This document shows positions 42,092 to 51,771 of a stretch of 64,000 bases of DNA, in pieces. The position numbers and the translations under genes were made by a program. The notes under the pieces were generated by a model. The model was not told where the DNA came from, searched no databases, and saw only the letters and a list, made by a program, of their open reading frames with translations. The stretch lies in the NCBI RefSeq assembly GCF_001676705.1, contig NZ_CP016170.1, positions 5,022,001-5,086,000 on the forward strand. Direction: 5' to 3'. How positions within the stretch are numbered: the first letter of the stretch is position 1; each line of letters opens with the position of its first letter. The stretch is from Bordetella bronchialis (GTDB taxonomy: Bacteria > Pseudomonadota > Gammaproteobacteria > Burkholderiales > Burkholderiaceae_B).

Positions 42092-44323
42092 TCAGGCCTG
42101 CATCAGGTCCTCGATCATCGCGGGAAGCTCGCGCACCCTTATGCCGGTGGCGTGATAGATGGCATTCGTGATGGCCGCGGCCGTGCCGGCCAGACCGATC
42201 TCTCCCACGCCACGTGCGCCCAGCTCGTTGAGCACCGGATCCGGATAATCCAGGAAGGTCACATCGATCTCCGGCGTATCCGCGTTCGACGCCACGATAT
42301 AGTCGGCCAGGTTGCTGTTGGCCGGCTTGCCGGACCGGTCATCGTAGACCGTGTGCTCGAACAGGGCCATGCCCACACCCATCACCACCGCGCCTTCGAT
42401 CTGGTTGCGCGCGGGACGCGGGTTCAGGATGCGGCCGGCGTCGATCACGGTCACCACGCGGCTGACGCGCAGGCGCGCGATTTCCGGCTGCCATTCGACC
42501 TCGGCGAAATGGACGCCATAGGAATTGATGGAGTACTTCCGCTTGAGCGGATCGTTGCCGAAGTTGCCAGCGGTTTCGCTGCCTTCGCCCGCGATGGCGC
42601 GCAGGTCGGCGGCCGCGATGATCTGCGCGAAGGGTGTGCCGCTGTCGGCCGGCTGGTCCTTCAGATGCACGCGGCCCTGGGTGAAGGCCAGGTCATCGGG
42701 TTCGCGGCCGGAGAACTCGCCCTCGTTGGCCTTGCAGGCGGTCTGCAGCGTCGACTTGACGGCAGCCCGCGTGGCCTGGAACACGGCCGGAATCACCGAT
42801 GAGGTCACGGTGGATCCGCCGGAGACCGGGCCGGGCGGCAGCGCCGTGTCGCCCAGCACGACCTCGATGCGGTCGACGGGGATGCCGGTCTCCGCGCTGA
42901 CCAGCTGCGCCATGATGGTGTAGGTCCCGGTGCCGATATCCTGGGTGCCGCAGGACACATGCGCGGATCCGTCGGCACGCAGCTCCACCCGGGCATGGGT
43001 CGGCTGGCGCGCGCCCAGCCACGAGCAGCAGGCCATGCCCCATCCCAGTATCTTCCCATCGCGCCGCATGGAACCGACCTCGGGCGTGCGGCGCGACCAG
43101 CCGAACTTTTCGGCGCCGCGCTGGATGCATTCGGTCAGGTGCCGCGACGAAAACGGCAGGCCATTGCTTTCGTCATGATCGGGCTCGTTCTTCAGGCGCA
43201 GTTGCACCGGGTCCATGTTCAACGCGACCGCCAGCTCGTCCATGGCCGACTCCAGCGCGAACAAGCCGGGCACGGCGCCCGGTCCGCGCATGGCCGTGGG
43301 CGTGCCCATATTGCGCCGGCACAGTGCCGAAGCGGTGCGCAGGTTGGGCGTGCTGTACATATGCGGCGTGGCTTCCGCGCAGTTTTCCTCGTAGTCGTCC
43401 AGGATGGACGTCTGGGTCAGGTAGTCATGCTGCAGCGACACCAGCTTACCGTCCGCCGTCGCTCCCAGCCGTATGCGCTGCTGGGTGATGGGGCGATGGC
43501 CGACATTCTGGAACATCATCTGCCGCGTCACCACCAGTTTGACGGGCCGGCCCAGCTGGCGCGCCGCCACGGCGGCTACCATGCAATGCGGCCACGGCCA
43601 CAGCTTGCCGCCGAAGCCGGATCCCAGGAAATGCGATATCACCCGCACCTTCTCCGGCGTGGTGCCCAGCGACTGCACCATGACGGCCTTGTGGTTGTCC
43701 ACGGCCTGCGAGGTCTCGTACAGCGTGTAGCTTTCGCCGTCCCACACGGCCACCGTGGCATGCAGCTCGATGGGGTTGTGGGTTTCCACCGGCGTCACGT
43801 AGGTCTGGTCGACCTTCACCGGCGCGGCCTCGTAGGCGGTCTGCACGCGACCCCGCTCGCTTCCCACCTTGATCTCGGTATCGGCGGACAAGCGCGTATC
43901 GACCGCCGGCTTGTCTTCGGCGTAGCGCACCTTGACGGCCGCCGCGGCGGCCGTGGCCTGCTCGAAGGTGTCCGCGATCACTGCGGCGACGTACTGCCCG
44001 TAATAGCGGATGACGTCGTCGTGGAAAGGCGGCCGTTCCTCGTCCACCTTGGCTCCCTGTACCCGGTAAAGCCTGCCGATGTTCTGCCGGTGCAGGATCA
44101 GGCGGACGCCCGGCATTGCCTGCGCCGCCGAGGTATCCAGGGACTCGATGCGGCCATTGGCGATGGTGCTGCATACGGGTACCGCGTAAAGCATGCCCGG
44201 AAAGTGGAAGTCCGAGGTGTACATGGCCTGGCCGCTGACCTTCAGCGGTCCGTCCACGCGCGGCGTGGCGCGGCCGATGATGTCGGCCACCTGCGCGCGG
44301 GAAGCTTCTGCGACTGTATTCAT
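42092..44323 (-). CDS. paoC: Periplasmic aldehyde oxidoreductase, molybdopterin-binding subunit (PaoC-like)
   Basis: A 743-residue xanthine-oxidase-family large subunit. Features in order: DIIGRATPRVDGPLKVSGQA; GSGFGGKLWPWPH; RGPGAVPGLFALESAMDELA; CGTQDIGTGTYTIMAQL; and the catalytic Glu near GARGVGEIGLAG at the C terminus. It binds the molybdenum cofactor and oxidises aldehydes to acids. It lies downstream of the FAD and Fe-S subunit genes on the same strand, matching the paoA-paoB-paoC order. No XdhC/PaoD-type insertion chaperone gene is next to it. Confidence 0.9.
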   Translation of the reverse strand: MNTVAEASRAQVADIIGRATPRVDGPLKVSGQAMYTSDFHFPGMLYAVPVCSTIANGRIESLDTSAAQAMPGVRLILHRQNIGRLYRVQGAKVDEERPPFHDDVIRYYGQYVAAVIADTFEQATAAAAAVKVRYAEDKPAVDTRLSADTEIKVGSERGRVQTAYEAAPVKVDQTYVTPVETHNPIELHATVAVWDGESYTLYETSQAVDNHKAVMVQSLGTTPEKVRVISHFLGSGFGGKLWPWPHCMVAAVAARQLGRPVKLVVTRQMMFQNVGHRPITQQRIRLGATADGKLVSLQHDYLTQTSILDDYEENCAEATPHMYSTPNLRTASALCRRNMGTPTAMRGPGAVPGLFALESAMDELAVALNMDPVQLRLKNEPDHDESNGLPFSSRHLTECIQRGAEKFGWSRRTPEVGSMRRDGKILGWGMACCSWLGARQPTHARVELRADGSAHVSCGTQDIGTGTYTIMAQLVSAETGIPVDRIEVVLGDTALPPGPVSGGSTVTSSVIPAVFQATRAAVKSTLQTACKANEGEFSGREPDDLAFTQGRVHLKDQPADSGTPFAQIIAAADLRAIAGEGSETAGNFGNDPLKRKYSINSYGVHFAEVEWQPEIARLRVSRVVTVIDAGRILNPRPARNQIEGAVVMGVGMALFEHTVYDDRSGKPANSNLADYIVASNADTPEIDVTFLDYPDPVLNELGARGVGEIGLAGTAAAITNAIYHATGIRVRELPAMIEDLMQA

Positions 44324-44339
44324 GAGTCGAACTCCTGTC

Positions 44340-45344
44340 TTAGGCGGCCTGCGTGGCCTGTTTCAGCGTCTGGACCAGGCAGCGGCGCGCCAGCTCGATC
44401 TTGAAGGCGTTCTGGCTTTGCGGACGCGCCTCCTTGAGCGCGGCATCCGCGGCGGCGCGAAACAGCGGCTCGCCCGGCGCCTGCCCGCGCAACACGGCTT
44501 CCGCTTCGGGCGAGCGCCACGGGCGCGTGCCCACGCCGCCCAGCGCGACGCGCACCTGCGCTATGGCGCCCTGCTCCACCGTGGCGACCACCGCCGCCGA
44601 CGCCAGCGCGAACTCGTAGGAGGCGCGATCGCGCAGCTTCAGGTATACGGACCGGCTGCCGGGCGCGGGCGCCGGCAAGCTCACATGCGTGACCAGGTCG
44701 CCGGGCTGCAGCACCGTCTCCCGATCCGGCGTATCGCCTGGCAAGGTATAGAACTCGCCTATCGGCACGGCGCGCTCGCCCTGCACGCCCTGGATATGCA
44801 CGGTGGCCTCCAGCGCCATGAGGGCGACGTTCATGTCCGACGGATTGCTGGCGATGCAATGTTCGCTGGTGCCCAGGATGGCCAGGTTGCGGTTGTAGCC
44901 GCCGATGGCCGCGCAGCCGGAGCCCGGCTCGCGCTTGTTGCAGGCGGCGGCGGTATCGCGGAAATACACGCAGCGCGTGCGCTGCAGCAGATTGCCGCCC
45001 GTGGTGGCCATATTGCGCAGTTGCGCCGAAGCGCCGGCCAGCAAGGCCTGCGACAGCACCGCGTAATCGCGCTTGATCGTCGCGTCATTGGCCAGATCGG
45101 CGTTGCGCACCATCGCGCCTATGCGCACGCCGCCGTCGGGCCGCGGTTCGATGCGGTCGAGCGCCAGCCTGCTGATATCGATGACATGGGCGGGACGCTC
45201 GACGTCCAGCTTCATCAGGTCGATCAAGGTGGTGCCGCCCGCCAGGAAGCGCACGTCCGCGCCCTGTTGCGCGGTACGCGCGGCCGCGCCCGCGCGTACC
45301 GCGTCCTGCACATCGCTCGCGCGCGTCAACTGGAACATTTCCAT
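44340..45344 (-). CDS. paoB: Aldehyde oxidoreductase FAD/[4Fe-4S] subunit (PaoB-like)
   Basis: A 334-residue FAD-binding subunit: FLAGGTTLIDLMKLDVERP, ATTGGNLLQRTRCVYFRDT, and CNKREPGSGCAAIGGYNRNL, with a further Cys in GTSEHCIASNPSDMN. The extra cysteines are those that hold a [4Fe-4S] cluster in PaoB, not found in most CoxM-type subunits. It passes electrons from the molybdenum centre via FAD. It starts ten bases after paoA ends. Confidence 0.9.
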   Translation of the reverse strand: MEMFQLTRASDVQDAVRAGAAARTAQQGADVRFLAGGTTLIDLMKLDVERPAHVIDISRLALDRIEPRPDGGVRIGAMVRNADLANDATIKRDYAVLSQALLAGASAQLRNMATTGGNLLQRTRCVYFRDTAAACNKREPGSGCAAIGGYNRNLAILGTSEHCIASNPSDMNVALMALEATVHIQGVQGERAVPIGEFYTLPGDTPDRETVLQPGDLVTHVSLPAPAPGSRSVYLKLRDRASYEFALASAAVVATVEQGAIAQVRVALGGVGTRPWRSPEAEAVLRGQAPGEPLFRAAADAALKEARPQSQNAFKIELARRCLVQTLKQATQAA

Positions 45345-45353
45345 GGCTGTCTC

Positions 45354-46025
45354 CTAGACCTTGCGCCGCGCGTCCTGGATGGCCGCGACGATATTCGGAT
45401 ACGCGCCGCAGCGGCAGATATTCCCGCTCATGGCTTCGCGGACCTCCGCATCCGCCTGCCCCCACGGCTCTTTCAGCATGGCCACAGCGGACATGATCTG
45501 GCCCGAGGTGCAATAGCCGCACTGATAGCCGTCGTGCTCGACGAAGGCGGCCTGCATGGGATGGAGCTGGCCGGGCTGGCCCAGCCCCTCGATGGTGGTG
45601 ATCGTGTCGCCTTCATGCGTCGCGGCGAAGCTCAGACAGGAATTCACGCGCCGGCCATTGACGTGCACGGTGCAAGCGCCGCATTGGCCGTGGTCGCAAC
45701 CCTTCTTGGTGCCGGTCAGATGCAGATGTTCGCGCAGCGCATCCAGCAGGGTGGTGCGCGGATCCAGATTCAACTGGTGGGCTTGGCCGTTCACGGTCAG
45801 TTGCATGGGTATCGTTCCTTTCGGCGCTTGCGCGGCCGGACTATCGGTGGATGGCGCTTCGGCGGCCTGGCCGCCCGAGGCGGACGCATCGGCGACCAGA
45901 TGGGCCGCCGCGGTCGCCGACAGGCCGGCGGCGCCCATGCCGGCCAGGAAGGTCCTTCGTGCAGGACGGTTCAGGCCGTCCTGCGGGCCTCCGTGCGGCC
46001 GTTGGGGAGGGGAAGCTGATGGCAT
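45354..46025 (-). CDS. paoA: Aldehyde oxidoreductase [2Fe-2S] subunit with Tat signal (PaoA-like)
   Basis: A 223-residue iron-sulphur subunit. A long N terminus carries the Tat motif ARRTFLAGMGAAGLSATA, so the folded complex should be exported to the periplasm. Two [2Fe-2S] motifs follow: CDHGQCGACTVHVNGRRVNSC and CGYCTSGQIMS with NICRCGAYPNIV. ATG 46025 has GGAGACC upstream. It is the first gene of the paoABC operon, divergent from the histidine kinase gene. Confidence 0.9.
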   Translation of the reverse strand: MPSASPPQRPHGGPQDGLNRPARRTFLAGMGAAGLSATAAAHLVADASASGGQAAEAPSTDSPAAQAPKGTIPMQLTVNGQAHQLNLDPRTTLLDALREHLHLTGTKKGCDHGQCGACTVHVNGRRVNSCLSFAATHEGDTITTIEGLGQPGQLHPMQAAFVEHDGYQCGYCTSGQIMSAVAMLKEPWGQADAEVREAMSGNICRCGAYPNIVAAIQDARRKV

Positions 46026-46331
46026 GAAGGTCTCCGGAGTGACCCAGCACGATGCAGGCTGGAAGGGCAAAACTTCTACCGACGGCAAGACTCGTACCCG
46101 CGGCCTGCGCGACCCTGAAGCCGCCACGCGCCCACGCCCGGCCGCATCGCGTTTTCTTGCCGTTCTATACAGAACCCATCGCTACTGTTATGGCTGTCAT
46201 GCGTCAATAAATCCTGGCTTATCGCAGGGATTTACTGCAGTATTTGTCGATACAGCGTTCGGCTTAATACACAATTCGAAACGGGCGCTCGACGCCGTCC
46301 ATGAAGTGCCGACATTCTTCAACACCACCAG
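46026..46331. promoter_or_regulatory. Divergent pao / histidine-kinase control region with an inverted repeat
   Basis: The 306-base gap is AT-richer than its surroundings. TAAATCC (46208-46214) and GGATTTA (46228-46234) form a perfect 7-base inverted repeat with a 13-base spacer. It could be an operator for either gene. No clear -35/-10 pair was assigned. Confidence 0.45.
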
Positions 46332-48851
46332 ATGCGGGTACTCAAAACACGACTCCTGAACGCTATCCTTTGGCTGGCGTCCTTATTGGGACTGGCGCTG
46401 CCAGGGGACGCGAACGCGGGCCAGGCGCTGGAGCTGCCCCCCAACCAGGAAGTCGCTATCTCGCTGCAACCGTACGCAGAGGCTTACGAGGACTCCACCG
46501 GCCGCCTCGATTTCGACCAGATACGCGAACTGCACGAGAAAAACCCCGAAATCTTCCAACCGGCGGAAATCCAAAGACCGGCCCGCGCGCGCCTGGGCTC
46601 GGCCTGGTGGCTGCGGACCGACATCGCGAACGCAAGCGACCGCATGCGCCGCGTGGTGGTGGTCGCCGGGCCGCCCAATCTTGAAGAGGTGGATTTCTAC
46701 GTCGCGCAGGCCGGGCAGGAACTGCACACGCGCGCGGGCACGCGAGTACCGATTCTGCAGCAGCAGGACCTGACCCGCTATCCGGCATTGCGCCTGCAGA
46801 TGGCAGCCGGAGATACCGCCCGTATATGGATAAGAATCAAAAGTCCCACGCCTTACACGCTCACGCCTGTGGCGTATACAGACCGTCTGTTCCGTACGGC
46901 CATGCACACCACGATGGCTTACGACGGAATTCTGGTCGGCGCCGGGAGTGCACTGGTCTGGTGCACTATGTTGGTGGCGATCGTCGGGCGGCGGATGCCG
47001 TTTTTTTGGTTATCGGCGATCGCCGCCGGCGCCCTGCTGCGCGAAGCCGCCGCGCGCGAATACCTGCAACGCCTGACCCTGCCACTGGACGGCAACTGGG
47101 GTTACCGGCTCGAGTTCACGCTGGACGTCATTCATCTGGCGCTTTGCGCCCTCTTCATCCGCAGCGCGGCGCGCCGTGAAATTATTTCCATACCCGGCAC
47201 GCGCGTGTACACGAATGCCGTGGCGGGGCTCTCCGGCGGTTTGCTGATCGCCGCGCTACTGCCAGGGCAGGCGGCATGGCCGGTGCAGACCGCGGTGTGG
47301 CTATACCAGGCCTTGGCCGCCGCGCTTTCGCTGTGCCTGCTGGGATCCGCCGTTATGCTGGCCGGCCCGGCGCGCTTGCGGGCGGGCCGGCCAACGGACA
47401 CCCATGCGCAGGTCACCGCCGCGCTGCTCGCACTGGCGGGGATATTCATCGCGCTGGACGCGGCCGTCCGGACCATCGGCCCGCTATTGCCCACGCCCCT
47501 GATCCCCGTCACTCTGATCCTGGATTCCGGATCGCCGCCGCTGGCGCTGCTGGGGGTGGCGGGCAACCTGACCGTGCTCACGCTGTGGGCCGCGCGGCTA
47601 TCGGGCAATCCATGGCGCACGCGCATCGCCGCCCATGTATCGCCGGATGTCCTGGCGCGCCCCGTCGCCGAAGCGGGTAGCGGCGGCGCGATCCGCATGC
47701 CTCCAGGCGCCGCACCCGACGTGCCGGTACCGCCGGCGAATACCGTGCCGCCGCCCGCCGGCCTGCCGCCGGGATCCGTGGACCGGCCGGCGCCCGCGCA
47801 TCCGCGGGGGGCCTTGCCGACCGCGGCATCCGGCACGGTGCCGGGCGCGTCCGATGCGGCGCCAAGGCGGGACGCGGAGGGCTCGATCGGCGACGACCGC
47901 CAGGCATTGATCCTGAGCTATGTCGGCCACGACCTGCGCGCGCCGCTCGCCATCATCAGCGGTTATATCCGCATGCTGCGGCAAGCCGCCACGCCCCACC
48001 AGCATGCCTATCTGGACGTCATCGAACGAAGTGTCGCGCACCAGTTCGAGCTGGTCGACGAGATACTGGCCTACAGCAAGTCCGAACTGCAGCCCTTCAC
48101 CGTCAGCGCGGAGTCCGTCGAGCTGCGCCCGCTCATGGAAGAATTCGCCCACTTCGGCATCGCGCTGTGCACGCACCAACGGAACCGCTTCGAGTATCTG
48201 CCGGTGCCCAGGCTGCCGGCCCTGGTATTGCTGGACGTGAAGCGACTGCGCCAGGCCGTGCTGAACCTCCTGAGCAATGCCGCCAAGTTCACCAGCGAGG
48301 GGATCGTGCGGCTGGATGCGCGCGTGCGCGGCATGGACGGGCCTCGGCCCGAGCTGGATATCGGCGTCTTCAACGATGGCATGCATATCCCGGAAGCGGA
48401 CCAGGGACGCATTTTCGTGGCATTTCGGCAACTGCATCGCCGCGAAGCGGGCCTGGGCCTGGGCTTGTTCATCGTCGAACGCATCGCCACGGCCATGGGC
48501 GGCTCCATCGACGTGGAAAGCGCCCCGGAGCGCGGCACCCGCTTCACGCTCACCGTGCCGGTCAAACTGGTCGACCGGACGCTCGTCGCCACGCGGCCCA
48601 TAGGCGGGGCGCCCATGCCGGCTGCCGGCGGGCCCGCGCGGCAACTCGAGGCGCCGCCGCTGGCCGTGCGCCTGGTGCTGGCGCGCCTGGCGCGCGACGG
48701 CGAACTTTCCGAAATCGAAGCCTGGGTGAGCGGAACACGCGACGCCTATCCGCAGTACACGACCTTCTACGACGAGGTCGCCCGGTGCGTGGACAGCTTC
48801 GACATGGAGTGCCTGCTGCGCCTGGCACTGCAAGGCACCACAGGCCCCTAG
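46332..48851 (+). CDS. Membrane sensor histidine kinase with 7TMR-DISM-type input and C-terminal extension, no receiver
   Basis: An 839-residue kinase. Residues 1-30 are a signal-like segment; 31-185 form a beta-rich extracytoplasmic input domain (RLGSAWWLRTDIAN, ARIWIRIKSPTPYTL); about 190-435 hold seven or so membrane helices (7TMR-DISM type). A Pro/Ala-rich linker precedes the HisKA box (YVGHDLRAPLAIISG, His533). The ATPase N-box contains Asn649 (LLSNAAKF) and the G-boxes are LGLGLFIVERIATAMGG. About 85 residues remain after the ATPase, ending ARCVDSFDMECLLRLALQG, resembling the helical tail found at the end of hybrid kinases. There is no receiver domain and no response regulator in the window. 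It is divergent from pao. Confidence 0.87.
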   Translation: MRVLKTRLLNAILWLASLLGLALPGDANAGQALELPPNQEVAISLQPYAEAYEDSTGRLDFDQIRELHEKNPEIFQPAEIQRPARARLGSAWWLRTDIANASDRMRRVVVVAGPPNLEEVDFYVAQAGQELHTRAGTRVPILQQQDLTRYPALRLQMAAGDTARIWIRIKSPTPYTLTPVAYTDRLFRTAMHTTMAYDGILVGAGSALVWCTMLVAIVGRRMPFFWLSAIAAGALLREAAAREYLQRLTLPLDGNWGYRLEFTLDVIHLALCALFIRSAARREIISIPGTRVYTNAVAGLSGGLLIAALLPGQAAWPVQTAVWLYQALAAALSLCLLGSAVMLAGPARLRAGRPTDTHAQVTAALLALAGIFIALDAAVRTIGPLLPTPLIPVTLILDSGSPPLALLGVAGNLTVLTLWAARLSGNPWRTRIAAHVSPDVLARPVAEAGSGGAIRMPPGAAPDVPVPPANTVPPPAGLPPGSVDRPAPAHPRGALPTAASGTVPGASDAAPRRDAEGSIGDDRQALILSYVGHDLRAPLAIISGYIRMLRQAATPHQHAYLDVIERSVAHQFELVDEILAYSKSELQPFTVSAESVELRPLMEEFAHFGIALCTHQRNRFEYLPVPRLPALVLLDVKRLRQAVLNLLSNAAKFTSEGIVRLDARVRGMDGPRPELDIGVFNDGMHIPEADQGRIFVAFRQLHRREAGLGLGLFIVERIATAMGGSIDVESAPERGTRFTLTVPVKLVDRTLVATRPIGGAPMPAAGGPARQLEAPPLAVRLVLARLARDGELSEIEAWVSGTRDAYPQYTTFYDEVARCVDSFDMECLLRLALQGTTGP

Positions 48852-50353
48852 GTTTCCTCGACGAAGGTCTCCTCGCGCTTCTTGCGTATGGACGGCAAGG
48901 CCACGATCACGATCAGCGCCGCGGCGGCGGCAAGCAGGCAGGCGGACAGCGGCCGCGTGATGAAGGTCGTGAAATCGCCGCGCGACAGCAGCAAGGCCCG
49001 GCGGAAGTTTTCCTCCATCATCGGGCCCAGCACCAGGCCCAGCAACAAGGGCGCGCCTTCGCACTTCAGCTTGGCCCAGAGATAGCCGATGGCGCCGAAT
49101 ACCGCCGTGACGAAGATGTCGAAGGAGTTGTAATTCAAGGAGTAGACGCCAATCGTGCAGAAGACCAGGATCGCCGGAAACAGTACGCGGTAGGGCACTT
49201 TCAGCAGTTTGATCCACAGCCCGACCAGCGGCAGGTTCAGCACCACCAGCATCAGGTTGCCGATCCACATCGAGGCGATCAGGCCCCAGAACAGCTCGGG
49301 GTGGCTGCTCATCACCTGGGGACCGGGCTGGATGTTGTGGATCGTCATCGCGCCCACCATCAGGGCCATCACGGCATTGCCCGGGATGCCCAGCGTCAGC
49401 AGCGGGATGAAAGAGGTTTGCGCGCCGGCGTTGTTCGCCGATTCCGGGCCCGCCAGGCCGGCCGGATGGCCCTTGCCGAAACGCTGCGGCTCGCGCGATA
49501 CCTTCTTTTCCAGCGTATACGAGGCGAATGCCGACAGGGTCGCGCCGCCGCCCGGCAGGATGCCCAGGCAAGAGCCCAGCGCCGTGCCGCGAAGAATGGC
49601 CGGGGCGGCCTCGCGGAATTCCTTGCGGCTCGGATACAGCGATCCCACCTTGTCGGAGATATCGACGCGCTTATCCTTGAGCTCCAGGTTGGTCATGATT
49701 TCGGCGAAGCCGAACACGCCCATGGCGACGATGGCGAAGTCGATGCCGTCCTGCAATTCCGGAATGCCGAAGTCATAGCGCGCGACGCCGGAGTTCACGT
49801 CCGTGCCGACCATGCCCAGCAACAATCCCAGCAGGATCATTGCGATGGCCTTGGGCAGCGAGCCCGAGGCCAATACGACCGCGCCCACCAGCCCAAGCAC
49901 CATCAGGGAAAAATACTCGGCGGGCCCGAACTTGAATGCCACTTCGGCCAGTGGCGGCGCGAAAGCGGCAATGATGGTGGTGGCCACGGTACCCGCAAAG
50001 AATGAACCGATCGCTGCCAGGGCCAGGGCCGCGCCGCCACGGCCGTTGCGTGCCATCTGGTGGCCGTCCAGCGTGGTCACCACGGCGGATGTCTCGCCCG
50101 GCAGATTGACCAGGATGGCCGTGGTGGACCCGCCATATTGCGTGCCGTAGTAGATGCCGGCCAGCATGATCAGCCCGGCGATAGGGGGCAGCACGTAGGT
50201 AATGGGCAGCAGCATCGCGATGGTGGGCACGGGTCCCAGGCCGGGCAGCACGCCGACCAACGTCCCGAGGATGCAGCCGAGCAAGGCATAGAGCAGGTTT
50301 TCCGGCGATACGGCGACCGAAAAACCCAACGCGAGATTTTGCAGAAGATCCAC
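48848..50353 (-). CDS. Tripartite tricarboxylate transporter TctA-type large permease (orphan)
   Basis: A 501-residue TctA-family permease with about ten to twelve hydrophobic segments: NLLYALLGCILGTLVGVLPG, GPVPTIAMLLPITYVLPP, YYGTQYGGSTTAILVNLPGE and LGILPGGGATLSAF, all family signatures. GTG 50353 has GGGAGG upstream and is preferred; the frame extends upstream without family character. No TctB-like small membrane subunit or Bug receptor is adjacent, so it must use partners encoded elsewhere, possibly one of the Bug receptors in this window. Its stop codon overlaps the convergent kinase gene by a few bases. Confidence 0.92.
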   Translation of the reverse strand: MDLLQNLALGFSVAVSPENLLYALLGCILGTLVGVLPGLGPVPTIAMLLPITYVLPPIAGLIMLAGIYYGTQYGGSTTAILVNLPGETSAVVTTLDGHQMARNGRGGAALALAAIGSFFAGTVATTIIAAFAPPLAEVAFKFGPAEYFSLMVLGLVGAVVLASGSLPKAIAMILLGLLLGMVGTDVNSGVARYDFGIPELQDGIDFAIVAMGVFGFAEIMTNLELKDKRVDISDKVGSLYPSRKEFREAAPAILRGTALGSCLGILPGGGATLSAFASYTLEKKVSREPQRFGKGHPAGLAGPESANNAGAQTSFIPLLTLGIPGNAVMALMVGAMTIHNIQPGPQVMSSHPELFWGLIASMWIGNLMLVVLNLPLVGLWIKLLKVPYRVLFPAILVFCTIGVYSLNYNSFDIFVTAVFGAIGYLWAKLKCEGAPLLLGLVLGPMMEENFRRALLLSRGDFTTFITRPLSACLLAAAAALIVIVALPSIRKKREETFVEET

Positions 50354-50755
50354 GCTGCCTCCCTGATTATCGATTATTCGTCCGGGCCGGCCGCGCGACC
50401 GGACGACGCGCCGTGCGCGCGCCGCCGCTGCCCGTGTGGCGCCGCGGATCGGCCGACCCGATGGCGCCCGACCGCGAAAGCCATGGGCCCCGCCGCCGTT
50501 ACCTTTCAATACACATACATTCAACTGACTATTTACTGAACAAAATCGTAGCCGAGCGTAGCTACGGGGGAAAGGTAGGGATACCTCTGATAACGGTGCG
50601 GTCGATTGACACCGGATCCGTCCTGCATCCGGGCCTATCGAAGTAAAGCGGTCCGATATTCCTTTCCACGATCGGCGATGCCGGGGTGGCTCGCCTAGTC
50701 TGCCGCCGCCAAGCCGGATACACCCATCCGGCGCTCTGCCGCACGAGGTCTCCCC
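50354..50755. other. Divergent intergenic region with no supported gene
   Basis: About 400 bases between the TctA and oxygenase genes. A central part (about 50510-50600) is AT-richer than the flanks and probably holds the divergent promoters. No convincing palindrome or Fur-like box was found by eye. Confidence 0.4.
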
Positions 50756-51757
50756 ATGATGGAATTAACCGTGGACTTTTGTTTCGCCCCTGAGGACTCG
50801 GCGCGCTTACAGCGCGCGCTGACAGCCATAGGCGCCAACCCGTACACCCGCTACGGCGAGTTCGACGCGCGGGTCGACGCCGTGATCCGCCACGGACAGG
50901 TGCCCCAGGCCTTCCTGGACGCCTGCGCCTCGCTACGGCATGCCGACACCTACGAAAGCCCCTACGTGGTCCTGCGCAACTGCCCGATCGATGCCGACCT
51001 GCCTTACCTGGACTTCGACGACCCCGTCACCGACAAGCGGACCCGCAAGAAGACCTACGTCGCCGAAGCCTTCCTGCTGCTGTACGCCAAGCTCATGGGC
51101 CAGGAGCCGATCGGCTATGCCAACGTCAACGATGGCGACATCTTCCAGGACATCCATCCCAAGAAGAACCTGGCGGAAAGCCAATCGCAGAAAGCGATGA
51201 AGCCGATCTATTTCCACAAGGACCTGGCCAACCACTTCGTGCGCCCGGACTGGGTCAACATCCTGGGGCTGCGCGCCTCGCCGGAAAACGACATCTATAC
51301 CTCCTATGTGCGCAACAAGGACCTGCTCGCCGAGCTGGGCGAGGCCATCTGCGCCGACCTGCGCCGCGAGGAATTCCACACTCCCTACGACGACCTGACC
51401 ATGCACAACAGCAAGGTACGGCTGGGCGAGGCGGACGTACATCCGGTCCTGGGCGGCGCGACGCCGACCGACCTGCGCTTCTTCGAGAACCGGACGCGCG
51501 GGCTGACGCCGCGGGCCAGCCGCGCGATCGACGCCGTGGTCATCGCGCTGCACAAGCTGAAGCAGCGTGTGCGGATCCTGCCGGGGGACCTGGTCGGCGC
51601 CGCCAACAACGACTGCCTGCACAACAAGGACGTCGGCCTGGTGCGCGACGCCGACGCCCTGCGCAACCGCTGGCTGATGAAAACCGTGAACGTACGTTCC
51701 CTGGCCCAGCACGCACAGTACTTCGCCGAAGACCGCCCCCGTATCGTCAACGGCTGA
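50756..51757 (+). CDS. Non-haem Fe(II)/2-oxoglutarate-dependent oxygenase (clavaminate synthase/AsnO-like)
   Basis: A 333-residue oxygenase. The metal ligands can be placed as His154 and Asp156 in IYFHKDLANHF and His289 in NNDCLHNKDV, with a 2-oxoglutarate-binding Arg near 303-305 in LRNRWLMK. Spacing agrees with the TauD/clavaminate-synthase-like fold, including amino-acid hydroxylases such as AsnO, but the acidic ligand is Asp rather than the Glu of AsnO. The start is the first of two ATG codons. It is followed 14 bases later by the synthetase gene, so it probably hydroxylates an amino acid before or after it is loaded there (inference). Confidence 0.82.
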   Translation: MMELTVDFCFAPEDSARLQRALTAIGANPYTRYGEFDARVDAVIRHGQVPQAFLDACASLRHADTYESPYVVLRNCPIDADLPYLDFDDPVTDKRTRKKTYVAEAFLLLYAKLMGQEPIGYANVNDGDIFQDIHPKKNLAESQSQKAMKPIYFHKDLANHFVRPDWVNILGLRASPENDIYTSYVRNKDLLAELGEAICADLRREEFHTPYDDLTMHNSKVRLGEADVHPVLGGATPTDLRFFENRTRGLTPRASRAIDAVVIALHKLKQRVRILPGDLVGAANNDCLHNKDVGLVRDADALRNRWLMKTVNVRSLAQHAQYFAEDRPRIVNG

Positions 51758-51771
51758 ACCGGAGACCTCCC

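Noticed and set aside
47598..49571. A 657-codon minus-strand frame across the kinase and TctA genes.
   Set aside because: It overlaps two well-supported genes in another frame and shows only low-complexity Arg/Ala/Gly sequence.
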